A stretch of DNA of 64,000 nucleotides from Methylobacterium fujisawaense. Lineage in GTDB: Bacteria; Pseudomonadota; Alphaproteobacteria; Rhizobiales; Beijerinckiaceae. Within the stretch, counting starts at the first letter, position 1. Each line of letters begins with the position of its first letter. The stretch covers positions 1 through 64,000 of the forward strand of contig NZ_JACJIM010000006.1 in NCBI RefSeq assembly GCF_014138435.1, given 5' to 3'. The notes beneath the pieces are model-generated. The model was not told where the DNA came from. It did not search any database and saw only the letters and a list, made by a program, of their open reading frames with translations. Positions 61,604 through 64,000 of the stretch are shown piece after piece. A program made the position numbers and the translations under genes.

Positions 61604-62869
61604 GTGCACGTCGTCCTCGTCGCAGACCACGCCGCGATCAACGGCGGCCAGGCCAAGGTCGCGATCGAATCCGCCCTGGGGCTCGCCGCCCGGGGGATCC
61701 GCGTCAGCCTGTTCGCCGCGGTCGGCCCGGTGGACCCCCGGCTGGAGCCCGCCGGCATCCGGGTGGTCTGCCTGGAGCAGGACGACGTCACCACGGCGCG
61801 CAGCAAACTGGCCTTCGCCGCCCAGGCGATCTGGAACGGTGCGGCGCGCCGCGCCCTCGCGCGGGAACTCGCCGCCTGCGACCCCCGGGACACCCTCGTC
61901 CACGTCCACGCCTTCGCCAAGGCGCTGTCGCCGTCGATCGGCCCGGCGATCCGGGCCTCCGGGCTGCCGTGCCTCTACACGATGCACGAGTTCTTCCTCG
62001 TCTGCCCCACCGGCGGCTTCTACGCCTATCCGGAGCAGCGGATCTGCCATCGGACCCCGATGTCGGCCGCCTGCATCGCGGCGCATTGCGACGCACGCAG
62101 CTACCCGCGCAAGGTGGCCCGGATGGTCCGCCATGCCGGCCTCGCCCACGTGGCCCGGCTGCCGGATCTGTTCGCCCACGTCGTCACGATCAGCGATCTG
62201 CAGGAAAGCGTCGTCCGGCCGCTGATGCCCCCCGGCACCGTGTTCCACCGGGTCGACAACCCGATCGCGGTGGTGCAGGCGCCCCTGCGGGAAGGCGCGC
62301 CGGGCGACTTCCTGTTCGTCGGGCGGATCTCCACCGAGAAGGGCGCGCCGATCTTCGCGGACGCGGCCAGGCGCGCGGGGGTGCGGGCGGTCTTCGTCGG
62401 CGACGGCCCCCAGCGGGCCGATCTCGCGGCGCGCCATCCCGAGGCCGTCATGCTCGGCTGGCGCGACGCCGCCGGCGTACAGGCGCTGATGCGCCAAGCC
62501 CGGGCGCTGGTCTTCCCGAGCGTCTGGTACGAGGGCCAGCCGCTCACCGTCTACGAGGCCCTGGCCTGCGGGGCGCCGGTGATCGTCAGCGATGCCTGCG
62601 CGGGGCGGGAGGCGGTGATCGATGGCGAGACCGGGTTCTGGTTCCGCTCCGGCGATCCGGAGGCGCTCGCCGCCCATCTGCGCCGCCTGACCGACGACGG
62701 CCTCGCCGCCCGGATGGGCCGGGCCGCCCACGACCGCTACTGGACGGCGCCCCTGAGCCTCGACGCCCATCTCGACCGCCTCGAGGGCGTCTACGAGACG
62801 GTGATGCGCGGGGCCACCGCCCGCAGGAGGGGCCTGAGCCCGGTTGATCGGCCGCTCGCGACCACCTGA
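61604..62869 (+). CDS. Family-4-like glycosyltransferase (copy B)
   Basis: A 421-residue GT-B glycosyltransferase, starting VHVVLVADHAAINGGQAKVA at a GTG, with FVGRISTEKGAP and E-x7-E (EGQPLTVYE). Alignable with copy A along its whole length. The two share a 124-bp gap. Acceptor and donor sugars cannot be told; no polymerase or flippase gene is adjacent. Confidence 0.85.
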   Translation: MHVVLVADHAAINGGQAKVAIESALGLAARGIRVSLFAAVGPVDPRLEPAGIRVVCLEQDDVTTARSKLAFAAQAIWNGAARRALARELAACDPRDTLVHVHAFAKALSPSIGPAIRASGLPCLYTMHEFFLVCPTGGFYAYPEQRICHRTPMSAACIAAHCDARSYPRKVARMVRHAGLAHVARLPDLFAHVVTISDLQESVVRPLMPPGTVFHRVDNPIAVVQAPLREGAPGDFLFVGRISTEKGAPIFADAARRAGVRAVFVGDGPQRADLAARHPEAVMLGWRDAAGVQALMRQARALVFPSVWYEGQPLTVYEALACGAPVIVSDACAGREAVIDGETGFWFRSGDPEALAAHLRRLTDDGLAARMGRAAHDRYWTAPLSLDAHLDRLEGVYETVMRGATARRRGLSPVDRPLATT

Positions 62870-63118
62870 CCCTGCCGCCGGTTCGGCCGTCCGTGCGCGG
62901 GACGCGGAGCCAGCCCGTCGGCGCCGCGCCGCCCGTCGCGCTGCCCGTCGCGCTGCCGCGGATCCCGACGCCGCGCGGGTGACGCCGGCGAGGCCATGGG
63001 CCGGACGCTTCGACCGGAAAGCCCATGCGGCCGCCGGAAAGATCGGAAACACCCGCCGTCCCTCGCGTTGATGCCCACCAGCACCCTTGCGTGCCTCCGT
63101 CACGGACGAGTGAGCGAC

Positions 63119-63298
63119 ATGGCCGAGACCCACAACAAGCCGAACGAAGCCAAGCCGGGCTTCCAGCAGGGCAGCGCCAAGCCGGGCGACGCCAAGAACC
63201 CCGACAACAAGCAGGAGAAGCTGAACGAGCGCCTGGACGAGGCCCTGGAGGAGACCTTCCCGTCGAGCGATCCGGTGTCGGTGAAGATCACCAAGTAG
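63119..63298 (+). CDS. Small hydrophilic hypothetical protein
   Basis: A 59-residue protein, strongly hydrophilic, with a Lys/Asn/Pro-rich N-terminus and the C-terminal segment ERLDEALEETFPSSDPVSVK, a short motif I have seen in many proteobacterial small proteins. No function known. ATG follows a GTGAGCG context, not a strong RBS. Confidence 0.68.
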   Translation: MAETHNKPNEAKPGFQQGSAKPGDAKNPDNKQEKLNERLDEALEETFPSSDPVSVKITK

Positions 63299-63328
63299 GC
63301 CCCCGGGCCTGCACCGGCCGGGCGGCCG

Positions 63329-64000
63329 TCAGGCCGCCCGGTCGTCCGGGACCGGCTCCCGCCCGCGGTCGATCAGGCTGCGGGCCTCGGGCCCCGGGAC
63401 CGCACGGCTGAACAGGAAGCCCTGGACCTCGTCGTAGCCCTCCGCGCGGAGCATCGCGAGCTGCTCGACGGTCTCCACCCCTTCGGCGGTGGTGGCGATG
63501 CCGAGGCTGGCGCCCAGGCTCGCCACCGCCCGCACGATCGCCGTGCAATGGGTGTTCTCGCCGACCTGGCTCACGAAGGAGCGGTCGAGCTTGATCTTGT
63601 CGAAGGGGAAGCTGCGCAGGTAGCCGAGGCTCGAATAGCCGGTGCCGAAATCGTCCATCGCGATCCGGATGCCCAGGGCCCGCAGCTCATGCAGGGTCGC
63701 GAGATTGGCGGCGCTGTCGGCGAGCAGGACCGATTCGGTGATCTCCAGCTCGAGGCGCCGCGGGTCGAGGCCCGAGGTCGCGAGGGCGCCGCGCACGGTC
63801 TCGACCAGGCTGCGGTTGCGGAACTGGATCGGGGAGAGGTTCACGGCGAGGCGGATCGCCTCCGGCCAGGTCGCCGCCTCCGCGAAGGCGGTCTGCATCA
63901 CCCAGGCGCCGATCGGGACGATCAGGCCGGTCTCCTCGGCCAGTGGCACGAACTCGGCCGGCGAAACCGGGCCGTGGTCCGGATGGGACCAGCGCAGCAG
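63329..64000 (-). CDS. EAL-domain cyclic-di-GMP phosphodiesterase, N-terminus beyond the window
   Basis: The last 223 residues of a longer protein; the frame is open to the right edge and its first visible residues (LLRWSHPDHGPVSPAEFVP) continue the EAL domain. Catalytic blocks kept: VNLSPIQF, EITESVLL, MDDFGTGYSSLGYL, KIKLDRSFV and EGVET. It hydrolyses c-di-GMP to pGpG. A GGDEF domain may precede it outside the window. Confidence 0.88.
   Translation of the reverse strand: MLRWSHPDHGPVSPAEFVPLAEETGLIVPIGAWVMQTAFAEAATWPEAIRLAVNLSPIQFRNRSLVETVRGALATSGLDPRRLELEITESVLLADSAANLATLHELRALGIRIAMDDFGTGYSSLGYLRSFPFDKIKLDRSFVSQVGENTHCTAIVRAVASLGASLGIATTAEGVETVEQLAMLRAEGYDEVQGFLFSRAVPGPEARSLIDRGREPVPDDRAA

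Noticed and set aside
62915..62960. Short GCCCGTCGCGCT repeats
   Set aside because: Two short copies in very GC-rich DNA; likely chance.

Overview
The window looks like a chromosomal segment of a high-GC alphaproteobacterium of the order Hyphomicrobiales, most like Methylobacterium/Methylorubrum. Pointers are the RegB/RegA redox pair, a MucR regulator, phasins and a PHB depolymerase, a BLUF photoreceptor, and three copies of a CCTCCCT-type small RNA that resembles the alphaproteobacterial suhB/MmgR family. The assignment rests on reading the proteins; no search was run. No tRNA, rRNA, CRISPR array, prophage or insertion sequence was recognised. Two mirror-image parS-like sites (6193-6208, 34401-34416) suggest an origin-proximal location.

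Layout. 1-954 holds no supportable gene. 955-3687: PAS-GGDEF-EAL protein followed directly by a BLUF protein, a likely light-to-c-di-GMP unit. 4172-9873: metB, an HNH protein, a TonB-dependent receptor and a 2-hydroxyacid dehydrogenase. 10092-13015: a PLP decarboxylase for a basic amino acid, translationally coupled to a GNAT acetyltransferase. 13183-16076: a yceI - cytochrome b561 - yceI operon with a divergent LysR regulator. 16345-21087: small conserved or unknown proteins, the first sRNA, a spermidine-synthase-like protein, an SRPBCC protein and an M20-type amidohydrolase. 21521-23947: a deletion scar in which a PAS gene and an mfd paralogue, facing each other, have lost their 3' ends and are joined. 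24278-29668: a hybrid histidine kinase, a small protein, the second sRNA, a DUF2891 protein and CDP-diacylglycerol diphosphatase.

29696-37450 is a peptide-import operon (binding protein, two permeases, M20 peptidase, fused double ATPase) with a divergent LysR regulator and a matching dyad operator. 37640-39752 has mucR and a YeiH-family exporter, each near a perfect palindrome. 39925-48830, all on the minus strand, is a second peptide-import operon with separate ATPases, then a metallo-amidohydrolase, then an ATPase/permease pair of the nitrate/taurine type that has no binding protein here.

49267-59876 mixes PHB metabolism (phaZ, phasin, phasin-like), redox control (regB, regA), purine synthesis (purS, purQ without purC or purL), the third sRNA, and cell-wall genes (PBP1A and AmiC). 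60214-62869 holds two divergent paralogous glycosyltransferases of identical length. The window ends inside an EAL-domain gene. Several coupled overlaps (12437, 13776, 40841, 44055, 45068, 46039, 53589) mark operons.
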